Shown here in pieces: positions 12,380-21,241 of a stretch of 25,901 nt of DNA (positions are counted from its first letter, which is position 1; each line of letters opens with the position of its first letter). Made by a program: the position numbers and the translations under genes. The notes beneath the pieces were generated by a model, which ran no database searches, had not been told where the DNA came from, and was given only the letters and a program-made list of their open reading frames with translations. Origin of the DNA: a virus; the IMG/VR virus record IMGVR_UViG_3300042691_033063, positions 1 to 25,901 of that record; one strand, 5' to 3'.

Positions 12380-12393
12380 GATGACTATAAATA
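12372..12393. repeat. Inverted repeat of two opposed TATAAATA boxes around a start codon
   Basis: TATTTATAG (12372-12380) and CTATAAATA (12385-12393) are perfect 9-base complements with an ATGA spacer. The spacer holds the ATG of the rightward gene at 12381. The right arm reads TATAAATA on the plus strand (12386-12393) but lies inside the first codons of that gene. Confidence 0.9.
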
Positions 12394-13310
12394 GACCCCC
12401 TATCTATGATTTTGAGAATGAACAAAATGCGAGACCATATAATCCAACACCAGCTTCTGGAGTTCCTGTAATTCCTGCTCCCAGCATTCAAACTTCTGGT
12501 ACAGGAAAAAGTCCGGGAACAGGTAGTCGTGTCACATCTAATCCTGGTGGTGCTCCACCACCAAAGAATTACAAAAGTGCGCTTCAAATAAAATCATTTT
12601 TATTGAGACCTTCACTGACTTCACATTTTCAGTGTTGGTTTAATCCACCAACATCTGTTAGGGCGGTGACAAATTATAATGATGATTTTATTTCAATATC
12701 TTGTACCGAAGCATCTCTTCCTGGGTCATCTATCATTACAAATGAAATTAATGATGATTATACTGGAGTCACTGAAAGACTAGGATATCGTAGGCAATAT
12801 GATAATACTGTAGATTTTACTTTTTATGTTGATGGTGGAGTATTGAATAGTGGATATAATGTGATTAATTTTTTTGAGGGGTGGATGAGATATGCAATGG
12901 GAGAAACTTCTACTGCAGCAGATGGAAATTATAATTATAGAGTTGGATATCCTGATGGAGATAATGGATATAGAACTGAAATTTTTATTAATAAGTTTGA
13001 AAGGGATTTCAATGGAAATTATTTAAATTATACCTTCGTTAAGGCTTATCCAGTAAGCGTTGCCTCAATGCCAGTTTCTTATGATTCATCTCAGTTGCTT
13101 AAATGTACCGTCTCTTTCACTTTTAATAGATATATTCTTGCATCACGAGCATATGCACCAGAGTCTGAACCAACTCCATCAACGCCACCAGGGGTTCCAA
13201 AAAAACCAGAATATTATGGACCTGGATTGCCGGGAGAACAGGCAAATGAACTTCGAAGAGGTCTCCTCGAAGACTTTATTGTAAGACAGCAAAATAATCC
13301 TCTTTTTTAA
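12381..13310 (+). CDS. Baseplate tail-tube initiator, gp54-like
   Basis: 309-residue virion protein, close in length to T4 gp54 (320 aa), which joins gp48 to the first tail-tube ring. The first ~65 residues are Pro/Gly/Ser-rich. From about residue 68 the sequence has the tail-tube type fold shared by gp19, gp48 and gp54: SHFQCWFNPP, ISISCTEASLPGSSI, and near the C-terminus NGYRTEIFINKFERDFNG with YTFVKAYPVSVASMPVSYDS and CTVSFTFNRYI, like the closing strands of gp19-type proteins. The gp54 assignment rests on fold pattern, size and position next to 48/53/4 and 26/51, not direct residue identity. ATG 12381 directly follows an in-frame TAG, and no other in-frame start occurs nearby. Confidence 0.72.
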   Translation: MTINRPPIYDFENEQNARPYNPTPASGVPVIPAPSIQTSGTGKSPGTGSRVTSNPGGAPPPKNYKSALQIKSFLLRPSLTSHFQCWFNPPTSVRAVTNYNDDFISISCTEASLPGSSIITNEINDDYTGVTERLGYRRQYDNTVDFTFYVDGGVLNSGYNVINFFEGWMRYAMGETSTAADGNYNYRVGYPDGDNGYRTEIFINKFERDFNGNYLNYTFVKAYPVSVASMPVSYDSSQLLKCTVSFTFNRYILASRAYAPESEPTPSTPPGVPKKPEYYGPGLPGEQANELRRGLLEDFIVRQQNNPLF

Positions 13311-13325
13311 GTATTTGAGAGAAGC

Positions 13326-13333
13326 AATAAATA
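13326..13333 (+). promoter_or_regulatory. T4-type late promoter for gene 26
   Basis: AATAAATA lies in the 50-nt gap between the gp54-like gene and gene 26. Expected start near 13339 leaves a ~22-nt leader with AGGA before the ATG at 13361. Confidence 0.55.
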
Positions 13334-13360
13334 ATCACACTGAAGTTTCTATAGGACATT

Positions 13361-14080
13361 ATGCCTTTACCTAAGATTTCTACGCCAACTTATGAACTTG
13401 AGTTGCCATCCACAAGACAAAAAATTAAGTATAGACCTTTTCTTGTAAGAGAGGAAAAACTTTTAGTTCTTGCTTTAGAGTCTGAAGATACCAAGCAAAT
13501 TACTACAGCAATTAAAACTGTTATTAAGAATTGTATTGAAACAAAAAACGTCAAAGTAGAGTCTCTTCCAACCTTTGACATTGAATATCTTTTCCTTAAC
13601 ATCCGAGGTAAATCTGTCGGGGAAGAGATTGAAGTAAATGTTATTTGTCCTGATGATGAAGAGACAGTAGTTCCTGTAAAAATTTCTGTAGATGATATTC
13701 AAGTTTTAAGAGTTCCCGAACATAATAATAAAATAAAACTTGATGACTCTATTATGATGGAAATGAAGTATCCATCACTAGACCAGTTTATTAAGAGTAA
13801 TTTTGATTTGTCCTCAGACAATACTATGGACCAGTCTTTTGAATTGATATCTTCTTGTATTGATAAAATTTATACAGAGGATGATGTATGGGTTGCTGCT
13901 GATGTTACTAAGAAAGAACTGTTAGAATTTCTAGACCAAATGAATTCGGTTCAATTTAAAGAAATCGAACAGTTCTTTGAGACGATGCCAAAACTTTCTC
14001 ATAAGATTAAAGTTACAAATCCAAATACCGAAGTTGAAAGTGAAGTTGTTCTTGAAGGGTTATCAAGTTTTTTCGCATAG
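13361..14080 (+). CDS. 26: Baseplate hub assembly protein gp26
   Basis: 239-residue homologue of T4 gp26 (208 aa), required for hub assembly. Typical features are the N-terminal YELELPSTRQKIKYRPFLVR and EEKLLVLALESEDTKQ, the DIEYLFLNIRGKSVGEEIEV block, and the C-terminal helical part ending MNSVQFKEIEQFFETMPKLS, where late T4-like chaperone-type tail proteins end similarly. It lies directly before gene 51, the order seen in other cyanomyoviruses. The start has AGGA a few bases upstream. Two nucleotides separate its stop from the gene 51 ATG. Confidence 0.9.
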   Translation: MPLPKISTPTYELELPSTRQKIKYRPFLVREEKLLVLALESEDTKQITTAIKTVIKNCIETKNVKVESLPTFDIEYLFLNIRGKSVGEEIEVNVICPDDEETVVPVKISVDDIQVLRVPEHNNKIKLDDSIMMEMKYPSLDQFIKSNFDLSSDNTMDQSFELISSCIDKIYTEDDVWVAADVTKKELLEFLDQMNSVQFKEIEQFFETMPKLSHKIKVTNPNTEVESEVVLEGLSSFFA

Positions 14081-14082
14081 GA

Positions 14083-14253
14083 ATGTCCCATATGGACTTA
14101 GAGAATTATTTTAAATTAAATTTTTCTCTCATTCAGTTCCATAAATATTCATTAACGGAGATTGAAAATATGATTCCTTGGGAAAGGGACGTTTATGTTG
14201 GACTATTAAAGAATCATCTCGAAGAAGAAGAATTTAAACAAAGACAACGCTAG
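14083..14253 (+). CDS. 51: Baseplate hub assembly catalyst gp51
   Basis: 56-residue protein with the gp51 family pattern: FKLNFSLIQFHKYSLTEIEN then MIPWERDVYVGLLKNHLEEE, matching the W-E-R-(D/E)-x-Y core of T4-like gp51. T4 gp51 is needed in trace amounts for hub formation. Two ATGs are possible: 14083, with AGGA directly abutting, and 14092, where the same AGGA has a 9-nt spacer; the shorter 53-residue form MDLENYF may be the true one. It sits 2 nt after gene 26 and 6 nt before the next large gene. Confidence 0.85.
   Translation: MSHMDLENYFKLNFSLIQFHKYSLTEIENMIPWERDVYVGLLKNHLEEEEFKQRQR
14140..14147 (+). promoter_or_regulatory. Possible late promoter box within gene 51
   Basis: CATAAATA fits NATAAATA and lies about 110 nt upstream of the large gene at 14260. 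It is inside coding sequence, so chance is a real alternative. Confidence 0.25.
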
Positions 14254-14259
14254 CGATAA

Positions 14260-16533
14260 ATGAACTCAGTATCCGAAAAAATCGATGAAAGAATTCTAAG
14301 GCTACTGGGTCTTAACTATACATATGACATTGATTATGATACCTATTATACTCTCATTAGAGAAGCGATGGTGTCTGGTGCAAAAAGATTGCCACCAGAA
14401 GAACTTGCTTTACTTGCAAATGAAAGAAAAAGAATAAGAGGTAAGAAGGGTAGATTTAAACCAAAGAGTCAGAAGATAAACGCAAATAAGATAGCGACGA
14501 CTAAGTTTTTAAAACCAGCAGTACAACCATTATCAACTCCTTTAATTGCACCTGCAGGCGGAGTCCAATCTTCACAAATTCAACCTGCAAATTTGGCACC
14601 TCTTCAGGGACCTCTAGATTCTATTAAGAAAGTATTAGTTTCTTTCTTAGATTTTAAAGAAGATAGTGCCGACCAAGAAAGGAGAGACGCTGAGGCAAAT
14701 AAAAGGTCAAAAAGAGAGGCTGGACTAGAGACTGTTAAGAAAGGAATGTCTGCCGTATCTGATGCGGTAAAGAAATTTATTTCTCCATTTCAAGGAATTA
14801 TTGACCGTGTGTGGAGATTCCTATTCTTCACATTACTTGGTAATGCATTTACGCAATTAGTAAAATGGTTTCAAGACCCAAAAAATAAAAATAAAGTAGA
14901 AACTTTAAAGAGATTTGTAAAGGATTGGTGGCCTTCTTTACTTGGTGCTTTTGTTTTATTTTTCACACCATTTGGTAAATTTGTAAGAGGAATACTTGGA
15001 ATCGTTGGTGGTTTAACTGGCAAACTAGTTGGTGCAATACCCAAGATTGCTGGGGCAATAAAAGGTCTCAGTAAAGTTTTACTTAATCCTTGGGTTGCTG
15101 TTCCTGCCGCAGCAATTGGTTTAGCAGCTGCTGCTAATGAAGTTACCGGGCAAAGAAAGGCAGCAGGAGTTCAAGCAGAAAATAAAGCACGGGCACAGAC
15201 TGGAAAAGGTTTAGGTGCTCAGGGGACTGACACTATGACCGATAAGGTTCCTAGTGTTGGTAATATGGGTCCAACAACACCTTACGGACTCCTTCAGGGT
15301 GCTGCCCGTGGTGGTTCTGTGATGAATGGATATTCCGGTATAGACAATAACACGGGTCAAAGAATATCCGGATTTGGTCCTGATACTCAATTGATTGCAG
15401 CAATGCCTGGAGAGGTTGTTATTAATAAGAAAACTGTAGATGCTGTTGGTGCGGATACATTTTTAAGTCTAAACAGACATTATGGTGGTTCAGGTGCTAA
15501 CCAACCTAAGTTTGGTAGATTCTTTAATACTGGGGGAATCGTTGGTGGGTTGATGAGTCTATTCAATAGACCTAGAGGACTCAGTACAAGAGGAGTCCAG
15601 GCTGGATTTACTGGTATGGCAAAACAGGGATTTGAAGCCATTATGGGGGGTGATAAGTTTAGACTTGGAGGATGGAAACCACAAATACTTGGTAGAGGTG
15701 CATACTCTGCACCTACGTTAAAAGGAGCTCAACGATATGCTGGTTCTGCAGGGTCTCTGGGTGGAACTCAAGTTCCTGGTGGTGTAGTTAAGACAATAGT
15801 TCCTGGAGGTGCAAGAGGTATAAACATTATTGAACCACAATCTGTTGTAAATCCGTCTACATTTGATAAGGGAAAGGTTTTGGCAGATAGATTACTTTCT
15901 GGTAGGTATTCAAATAGTCCTCTTGCAAATAGACTTCGTTCTCAGTTAACAAGTGGAGTAGCACAGAGAACTGGCATGGGATTTGGAAGAACGCTTTCCC
16001 GTGGCAGTGGATTATTAAATGCTCCTGTCATCAGTGATATGTTATTTCCGGAAGGAACATCATCATATAGTCAACTTACTGGACCTAATGCATATTATAA
16101 TGCACCTGGATATAAAGGTCCTAGACCTATGCAGCGTATGGGTGGTGGATTGATTAAAGAGAATACTGGAATGGATATTCGTGGAGCAACAGCAGATAGA
16201 CAAGCCATTTTCGCTCAACCTGGAGAGTATGTTCTTCCTGTTAATACTGTAAATCGTCTTGGAACTTCTCTCATTGATAAATTAGTTGCAATGACTGACA
16301 GTGACTCAAATGCAGCTAAACTTGGTTACAGGACAAAGAATATTCCACAGATAAAACCATTGACAAGAGATGGTTCTCAAAATGTTGTAACTCTACCACC
16401 AATAGTACAATCGTCTGGAATGAAAGGTGGTGGTAGTGCTGCTGCAGGTTCTAAAGTTCCAACATTCTCAGCAACTTCTTCTAGTGGAAGTTTTGATAGG
16501 TCTACTAATGCTAGTATTTACGGGATTGCTTGA
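14260..16533 (+). CDS. Large virion protein, tape-measure/hub-like (757 aa)
   Basis: Not assigned to a named T4 gene. Features in order: an N-terminal helical segment (1-50), a basic stretch (RKRIRGKKGRFKPKSQK, about 52-70), a charged helix (QERRDAEANKRSKREAGLET), a hydrophobic segment with RFLFFTLLG (186-194), further hydrophobic helices (SLLGAFVLFFTPFG and AVPAAAIGLAAAA), then a long Gly-rich region with PGEVVINKKTVDAVG (from 383) and PGEYVLPVNTVNRLG (from 654), the kind of PGE repeats seen in tail tape-measure and internal virion proteins of many phages. Position between gp51 and gp27 suits a tape measure (T4 gp29 place) or hub component. The next gene shares the RFLFFT motif. The stop overlaps the next frame. 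Confidence 0.75.
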   Translation: MNSVSEKIDERILRLLGLNYTYDIDYDTYYTLIREAMVSGAKRLPPEELALLANERKRIRGKKGRFKPKSQKINANKIATTKFLKPAVQPLSTPLIAPAGGVQSSQIQPANLAPLQGPLDSIKKVLVSFLDFKEDSADQERRDAEANKRSKREAGLETVKKGMSAVSDAVKKFISPFQGIIDRVWRFLFFTLLGNAFTQLVKWFQDPKNKNKVETLKRFVKDWWPSLLGAFVLFFTPFGKFVRGILGIVGGLTGKLVGAIPKIAGAIKGLSKVLLNPWVAVPAAAIGLAAAANEVTGQRKAAGVQAENKARAQTGKGLGAQGTDTMTDKVPSVGNMGPTTPYGLLQGAARGGSVMNGYSGIDNNTGQRISGFGPDTQLIAAMPGEVVINKKTVDAVGADTFLSLNRHYGGSGANQPKFGRFFNTGGIVGGLMSLFNRPRGLSTRGVQAGFTGMAKQGFEAIMGGDKFRLGGWKPQILGRGAYSAPTLKGAQRYAGSAGSLGGTQVPGGVVKTIVPGGARGINIIEPQSVVNPSTFDKGKVLADRLLSGRYSNSPLANRLRSQLTSGVAQRTGMGFGRTLSRGSGLLNAPVISDMLFPEGTSSYSQLTGPNAYYNAPGYKGPRPMQRMGGGLIKENTGMDIRGATADRQAIFAQPGEYVLPVNTVNRLGTSLIDKLVAMTDSDSNAAKLGYRTKNIPQIKPLTRDGSQNVVTLPPIVQSSGMKGGGSAAAGSKVPTFSATSSSGSFDRSTNASIYGIA

Positions 16534-16535
16534 CG

Positions 16536-19274
16536 ATGGCTATTAACGTTCAGAAGTTATTACCTGCAGCAAAGACATCCGCAATTGCAAAAATTGATGC
16601 AAGTAAAATTTCATCATCACTTGTAATCAATAAGAAGAATATTGATACAAAAAAATTAACTGCCCTATCAATTCGACGTAGTGAAGACAACGTAAGTATT
16701 GTAAAAAAATCTTTAATTGATATTGATGGTCTTTTGAAATCTGTATTAACTGAAGACCAAAAAACAGAAAGAACAAAGAGAATTCGAAAAGAGCAAGAAG
16801 AAAACGAACAAAGAGAAACGAAATTAGAAACTCCTAAAGAATCTAAGAAGTTTAATCTTCCAAAAGTTTCTCTTCCTGGAATGAGTTTCTTGGATAGAAT
16901 TAAGAGATTCTTATTCTTTACCGCTCTTGGATGGTTGTTTACAAAATTCCAAGATCAACTCCCCAAATTAACTGGAATTATTAAAATCATTACACCAATA
17001 GCAGGTGTTGTTGAAAATGTATTCAAGTTTATTCTGGAGAGTGTTGTAAACTTTATAGACCGTGGATATCAAACTTACGATAAGATACGTGGTCTTGTAA
17101 AAACGGTTGGTGGCGAAAAGGCGCAGGGTGAATTTGATAAGATATCTGGAAAGTTAAATGAGTATATTAACTATGTTCTAATTGGGGGAATGGCACTCAC
17201 AGGTGCTATTAATACCTTTGCAAATAATGCAAGAAAATATAAACCACCAAAACCAACTCCACAAGGAACTCCTAGAGGACCAGTTCCACAGAGAGGTCCA
17301 GTACAAAGAGTAGTTAGACCAGTACAGGCGGCTTCGATAAAGGCATCTAGAGCAGTCATTGGAAAGCAAGCAACACGTCAACTATTGAGACTTGCAAAAG
17401 GTCCTCTATCTAGATTACCTATTGTCGGAGCACTAGTTGAGTTTGGTCTTTCTTGGGCTCTTGGAGATAACCCTGGCAAAGCAGCATTCCGAGGAGTTGG
17501 AACTCTACTTCTTGGTGCTGTTGGTTCTTTAATTATGCCTGGGTTTGGAACTTTTATTGGTGGTTATGCTGGTGCAGAACTTGCTGGAAAATTATACGAT
17601 GTTCTTTTTGCAAATAAGGCTCCTGGAACCCCAGTTCAAACTCAACGTCGTGGTGGAAAAGTTATCCGACGTTATGCAAAGGGCGGTCAAGTTTTGGGTG
17701 CTAGTGGAAGAACTCTAACAACTAAAAAATCCAAAAAACCATACATTCCACCTAAAGTAACACAACCCGGAAAAGATGTTGGTGGAAAGAAAAATATAAG
17801 AAAACTATTTCCAGACCCCTCGTACAAAATGAGTGTTGCTGAATGGAATTTAGCTGGAGGTGCTGGAACATATGCAGATTATGAAGAGCAATGGAAAAAA
17901 CAAAAAGATAAACCAAATCCATATAAGGCATTAACTAATATAGCTGCGATCCTAAAGGATATTCCTTATGGTATCGGCACATTAATGGGTTCAGCGGTTG
18001 ATGTTGCATTGGGACAAAAGACAGATGAAAATACTTTCAAGAGTATAAGTTTTGGTCTTGAGAATTTATTTGATACCTTTAGAAGTATTTCGAACAAAAC
18101 TTCTCAAGGTGTTTTTGCCATTCAAAATCAAGTTCCTACAATGGCAACTGGGGGGCAAGTTTCTAGAACCTTTACTCCATCATCTCGTGCTGATGGCGAT
18201 CCAATCAAAATTATTGGTACAAGTATCAAGCAGAGAGTAAATGAGTCAATTAGAGAAGTTCAAAAACAAATTTCTGTCAGAGGGGGGAAAAATATTCCAT
18301 CTTCATTGTTTTCTTATGAACCTCCTCCACCCAAAACAAATTACAGTGGTTCATGGAAACCTGCTTCTCCAGGATATTTCAATGCAATTGAATATATTAC
18401 TGGCGATAAAAATTATCCATCAAACTATGATTATGATGGACATGGAACTCCATTTAATTACCACGATCATATTGCTTTTGCTACTCCAAAGGATAAGGAT
18501 AATGCAAAAAAGGCTTTATTGGCAGCAGGTATTCAGACAGGAAGTGAATATCTTGATAGAATTGGTGATCCGGGATATCACGGTTCCAATCAAGCAATTG
18601 ATGTTCCCGGTCATCAATGGGGAGGAGCACCAGGTTCTCCTATAACACAAGCACAATATAATGGTTCTGCTCAAGTGAGAAGAGTATTGGGTATCGATAA
18701 AGTTCAACCAGTAAAAACAAAACCCGGTCAATTACCTTCATTGTTTGATAGACCTGGTGCAAATAAACCAGTTAAGCAAACTGGAATTGCTTCTTGGTAT
18801 GGCCCAGGTTTTTATGGTAATAAGACTGCAAATGGGGAGACATTTCGTAAGGGAGATACTGAATATACTGCAGCTCACCCAACATTACCCTTTGGTACAA
18901 AAGTAACTGTTACAAATAAATCAAATGGGAAAAGTATTCAAGTTAGAATTAATGACCGTGGACCATTTAAAGCGGGTAGAATTATTGACTTGAATAAATC
19001 TGCAAGAGATGCTTTGGGGGGTCAAGACCTTACTGATGTTGATTTGAGTTATCAAGGTGGTGGTTATATTCCAAAACAAACTCCAAAGAATAAATCAGTG
19101 TCTCTCACATCATATCCTTCTTATGCTGATGGTGGCACAAGAATCATGATTCAACCAATCATTATTAAAGAGTCTGTTCCAATTCCAGTATCAAAACGTT
19201 CTGGTGGAGCAACTACCTTTATGGTTGCCGGTGGTGTAAATAGTAGTAATATGCAAAGTTTAGTCAGAGGATAA
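16536..19274 (+). CDS. Large virion protein with C-terminal RlpA-like peptidoglycan-cleaving domain (913 aa)
   Basis: ATG 16536 is preferred over the in-frame TTG at 16530. N-terminal part: a Lys/Glu-rich helix (70-115), then LDRIKRFLFFTALGWLFT (119-136), shared with the preceding protein. Hydrophobic Gly/Ala segments follow (about 292-350). A compact domain around 620-725 has YHDH (642-645) and HGSNQAID (682-689), whose His/Asp spacing recalls metallopeptidases. The C-terminal domain, about 748-845, is RlpA-like double-psi barrel: GIASWYG (750), TANGETF with Glu768, YTAAHPTLPFGTKV and NDRGPF with Asp807, the two acidic residues needed in Pseudomonas RlpA lytic transglycosylase. It probably opens host peptidoglycan during DNA injection, replacing the lysozyme domain of T4 gp5. 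Confidence 0.83.
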   Translation: MAINVQKLLPAAKTSAIAKIDASKISSSLVINKKNIDTKKLTALSIRRSEDNVSIVKKSLIDIDGLLKSVLTEDQKTERTKRIRKEQEENEQRETKLETPKESKKFNLPKVSLPGMSFLDRIKRFLFFTALGWLFTKFQDQLPKLTGIIKIITPIAGVVENVFKFILESVVNFIDRGYQTYDKIRGLVKTVGGEKAQGEFDKISGKLNEYINYVLIGGMALTGAINTFANNARKYKPPKPTPQGTPRGPVPQRGPVQRVVRPVQAASIKASRAVIGKQATRQLLRLAKGPLSRLPIVGALVEFGLSWALGDNPGKAAFRGVGTLLLGAVGSLIMPGFGTFIGGYAGAELAGKLYDVLFANKAPGTPVQTQRRGGKVIRRYAKGGQVLGASGRTLTTKKSKKPYIPPKVTQPGKDVGGKKNIRKLFPDPSYKMSVAEWNLAGGAGTYADYEEQWKKQKDKPNPYKALTNIAAILKDIPYGIGTLMGSAVDVALGQKTDENTFKSISFGLENLFDTFRSISNKTSQGVFAIQNQVPTMATGGQVSRTFTPSSRADGDPIKIIGTSIKQRVNESIREVQKQISVRGGKNIPSSLFSYEPPPPKTNYSGSWKPASPGYFNAIEYITGDKNYPSNYDYDGHGTPFNYHDHIAFATPKDKDNAKKALLAAGIQTGSEYLDRIGDPGYHGSNQAIDVPGHQWGGAPGSPITQAQYNGSAQVRRVLGIDKVQPVKTKPGQLPSLFDRPGANKPVKQTGIASWYGPGFYGNKTANGETFRKGDTEYTAAHPTLPFGTKVTVTNKSNGKSIQVRINDRGPFKAGRIIDLNKSARDALGGQDLTDVDLSYQGGGYIPKQTPKNKSVSLTSYPSYADGGTRIMIQPIIIKESVPIPVSKRSGGATTFMVAGGVNSSNMQSLVRG

Positions 19275-19275
19275 G

Positions 19276-20601
19276 ATGCCAGCAGCAAACATTGCCGCAC
19301 AAGCAGGTGAAGCTCAAATTAAATTATTCGAAGTTCATTCAAACTACAATCAACCTACTGATATCTCTAGTGGATGTATTGAGTTTGAGTACTATGAAAG
19401 TATCCTCGATAACAGTGTGAGAGCAACAGCAATGATTATTGATACTGGTTTCAGAAAATCTAAAGAGGGAACTGCTTCTGTAGAACAAGATGACTTAAAC
19501 TTAACTGCTGGCGAAAAAGTTCATCTAAAGATTATTGATGGAAATCAATTCACTTTAGATTTAACTGGTACAAAGCAGATGAGAATTAAGGAAGTTAGAA
19601 ATATTGATGAAAGTACTAACAAAATGATGTATGTTTTGGATTTATTCTCTAAGGAATCAATTGACAATGAACTTGAGAAATGTAGAGTAAAGAAAAGATA
19701 TGACGGTAAAATATCAGATTCAGTTCAAAAGATTTTAAAAGATGTTCTAAAGACACAAAAAAATCTAGACATTGATACTACTTTAAACAAGTTAAGTTTT
19801 ATTGGGAATGTAGAAAAACCTTTTTACAAAACTACTTGGTTAGCTCCAAGGTCTGCACCAGATGCTCCTGGTGCTAAAGGAGTTCTTGCTGGATTCTTTT
19901 TTTATGAAACTTATGATGGGTTCAAATTTAAATCTATTGATAAACTCTTCGAACAAAAACCAAAGAAGAAGTTTATATTTAATAACTTAATAGAAAAAAC
20001 TCCACCTCAAGGATATGATGGAAAGATTTTAGATTATGCTTTTGATAGTACTTTAGATTTGAAAACTACTCTTCTCACAGGATCCCAATTAAACTCCAAA
20101 TTGAAGGCAGTAAATTCTTTTGAAAGTGCGTATAGAGAAAACTCTTTTGACTCTAAGAAACAGTTTAATGATAAGAATACTGGTGGAAAGGAACAACCAC
20201 AACTTGCGAAAGACCTTCAACTTCAACAAGAGACTTCTAAGATTTCTTATAAGTGGGATGACCCAGGATTTCTTGTTCCAGGAAAAAATTTAAAGGAACA
20301 ACTTCCAAAATCAACTTATATTAACTATAGTAACGATGAGATTTTGAGACAGTCTTATATGAGATATAATAATCTATTCTCTATAAAACTTTCTATTTCT
20401 GTTAAGGGTGATATGAGTTTGAGAGCCGGTGACTTAGTTGCGTGTGATTTTCCAGAAATATCATCTAAGAAAAATACAGTTGTTAGTCAGAAGAAAAGTG
20501 GCATATATATGATAGTAGATGTATGTCACCATTTAACCAAAAACGGTTGCTTCACGAGAATGAATTTAGTGAGAGAATCTATAGGAAGAAAACCTTCGTA
20601 G
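19276..20601 (+). CDS. 27: Baseplate hub protein gp27
   Basis: 441-residue protein judged to be the gp27 hub trimer subunit (T4: 391 aa). It has the two-tube-domain layout: FEYYESILDNSVRATAMIID near the N-terminus, a middle helical and beta region (EKCRVKKRYDGKISDSVQKI), GFFFYETYDGFKFKSIDKLF at about residue 207, and a C-terminal barrel with LFSIKLSISVKGDMSLRAGD, LVACDFPEI and SGIYMIVDVCHHLTKNGCFT, typical of gpD/VgrG-like hub folds. It is followed by small genes and the gp5-like OB protein, its expected partner. The start is one base after the previous stop. Confidence 0.85.
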   Translation: MPAANIAAQAGEAQIKLFEVHSNYNQPTDISSGCIEFEYYESILDNSVRATAMIIDTGFRKSKEGTASVEQDDLNLTAGEKVHLKIIDGNQFTLDLTGTKQMRIKEVRNIDESTNKMMYVLDLFSKESIDNELEKCRVKKRYDGKISDSVQKILKDVLKTQKNLDIDTTLNKLSFIGNVEKPFYKTTWLAPRSAPDAPGAKGVLAGFFFYETYDGFKFKSIDKLFEQKPKKKFIFNNLIEKTPPQGYDGKILDYAFDSTLDLKTTLLTGSQLNSKLKAVNSFESAYRENSFDSKKQFNDKNTGGKEQPQLAKDLQLQQETSKISYKWDDPGFLVPGKNLKEQLPKSTYINYSNDEILRQSYMRYNNLFSIKLSISVKGDMSLRAGDLVACDFPEISSKKNTVVSQKKSGIYMIVDVCHHLTKNGCFTRMNLVRESIGRKPS

Positions 20602-20608
20602 TAAAAAA

Positions 20609-20824
20609 ATGGAAAAATCACTTCAACAGCATATCAATAATGACAGGGATGAACTAGATAATCCAAACACAAGTAGTCAGCGTCGTCGTCATTTAGAGGG
20701 TGAACTTGATGCATTAGAGCAGTATCAAGTTAATCATCCAGATGACGACCATGATCCATCGTCTCTAGAACTTTATTGTGACGCCCATCCTGATGCTTTA
20801 GAATGTAGAGTTTATGATGACTAA
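20609..20824 (+). CDS. Hypothetical acidic protein (71 aa)
   Basis: Unrecognised. A helical N-terminal half (LQQHINNDRDELDN, RRRHLEGELDALEQY) is followed by an Asp/His-rich section (HPDDDHDPSSLELYCDAHPD) that could bind metal. It lies between gp27 and further hub genes, so is probably a minor hub or assembly factor. The stop overlaps the next ATG (TAATG). It looks like a protein common in cyanomyovirus hub operons but without a known role. Confidence 0.78.
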   Translation: MEKSLQQHINNDRDELDNPNTSSQRRRHLEGELDALEQYQVNHPDDDHDPSSLELYCDAHPDALECRVYDD

Positions 20825-21240
20825 TGGCAGATCAATATAGAGATAGTTGCATCGACAGACAGAATGTTAATAGAAAAGGACTTAATGGGAATCCAGTTGA
20901 CCCCATAAGGTTGTCTTTTTTTGATAAAGACGGGCAGAAGATCAGTGATGTTACAAGAAGTGAAGCAAATTGTATTGCAGGATTAAATTCTCAACAAAAA
21001 TTTTATTTCCAAGATGGAAATGGTTATCTAAGAGAACTCTTAATTTCTGATGTAAATAAACTCTCTTCAAATGATTGTTTAAGATCTCCAACTATTTCAG
21101 GACAATTTACTTCTGGTGTCGGTAATGGCGACTCTGATTCAACATTAAATAGTGCTGTAGAACAAGCAAACGATCCTGCTATAAATCAATTATTAGACAA
21201 AGCTAAGATTGATATTCCCGCAGACCTAGGAGACTTCTGA
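20824..21240 (+). CDS. Putative virion protein (138 aa)
   Basis: Unrecognised protein translated from a TAATG overlap. The central part looks beta-rich and compact (IRLSFFDKDGQKISDV, QKFYFQDGNGYLRELLIS), with Cys residues at 9, 47 and around 85; the C-terminal part is Gly/Ser/Asn-rich (SGQFTSGVGNGDSDSTLN) ending in a short acidic segment. It lies immediately upstream of the gp5-like gene, so a baseplate hub component is likely by context only. Confidence 0.75.
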   Translation: MADQYRDSCIDRQNVNRKGLNGNPVDPIRLSFFDKDGQKISDVTRSEANCIAGLNSQQKFYFQDGNGYLRELLISDVNKLSSNDCLRSPTISGQFTSGVGNGDSDSTLNSAVEQANDPAINQLLDKAKIDIPADLGDF

Positions 21241-21241
21241 T

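Noticed and set aside
18241-18645. 134-codon open frame on the plus strand
   Set aside because: It is an out-of-frame shadow inside the RlpA-domain virion gene, with low-complexity Leu/Ile-rich translation and no ribosome site.
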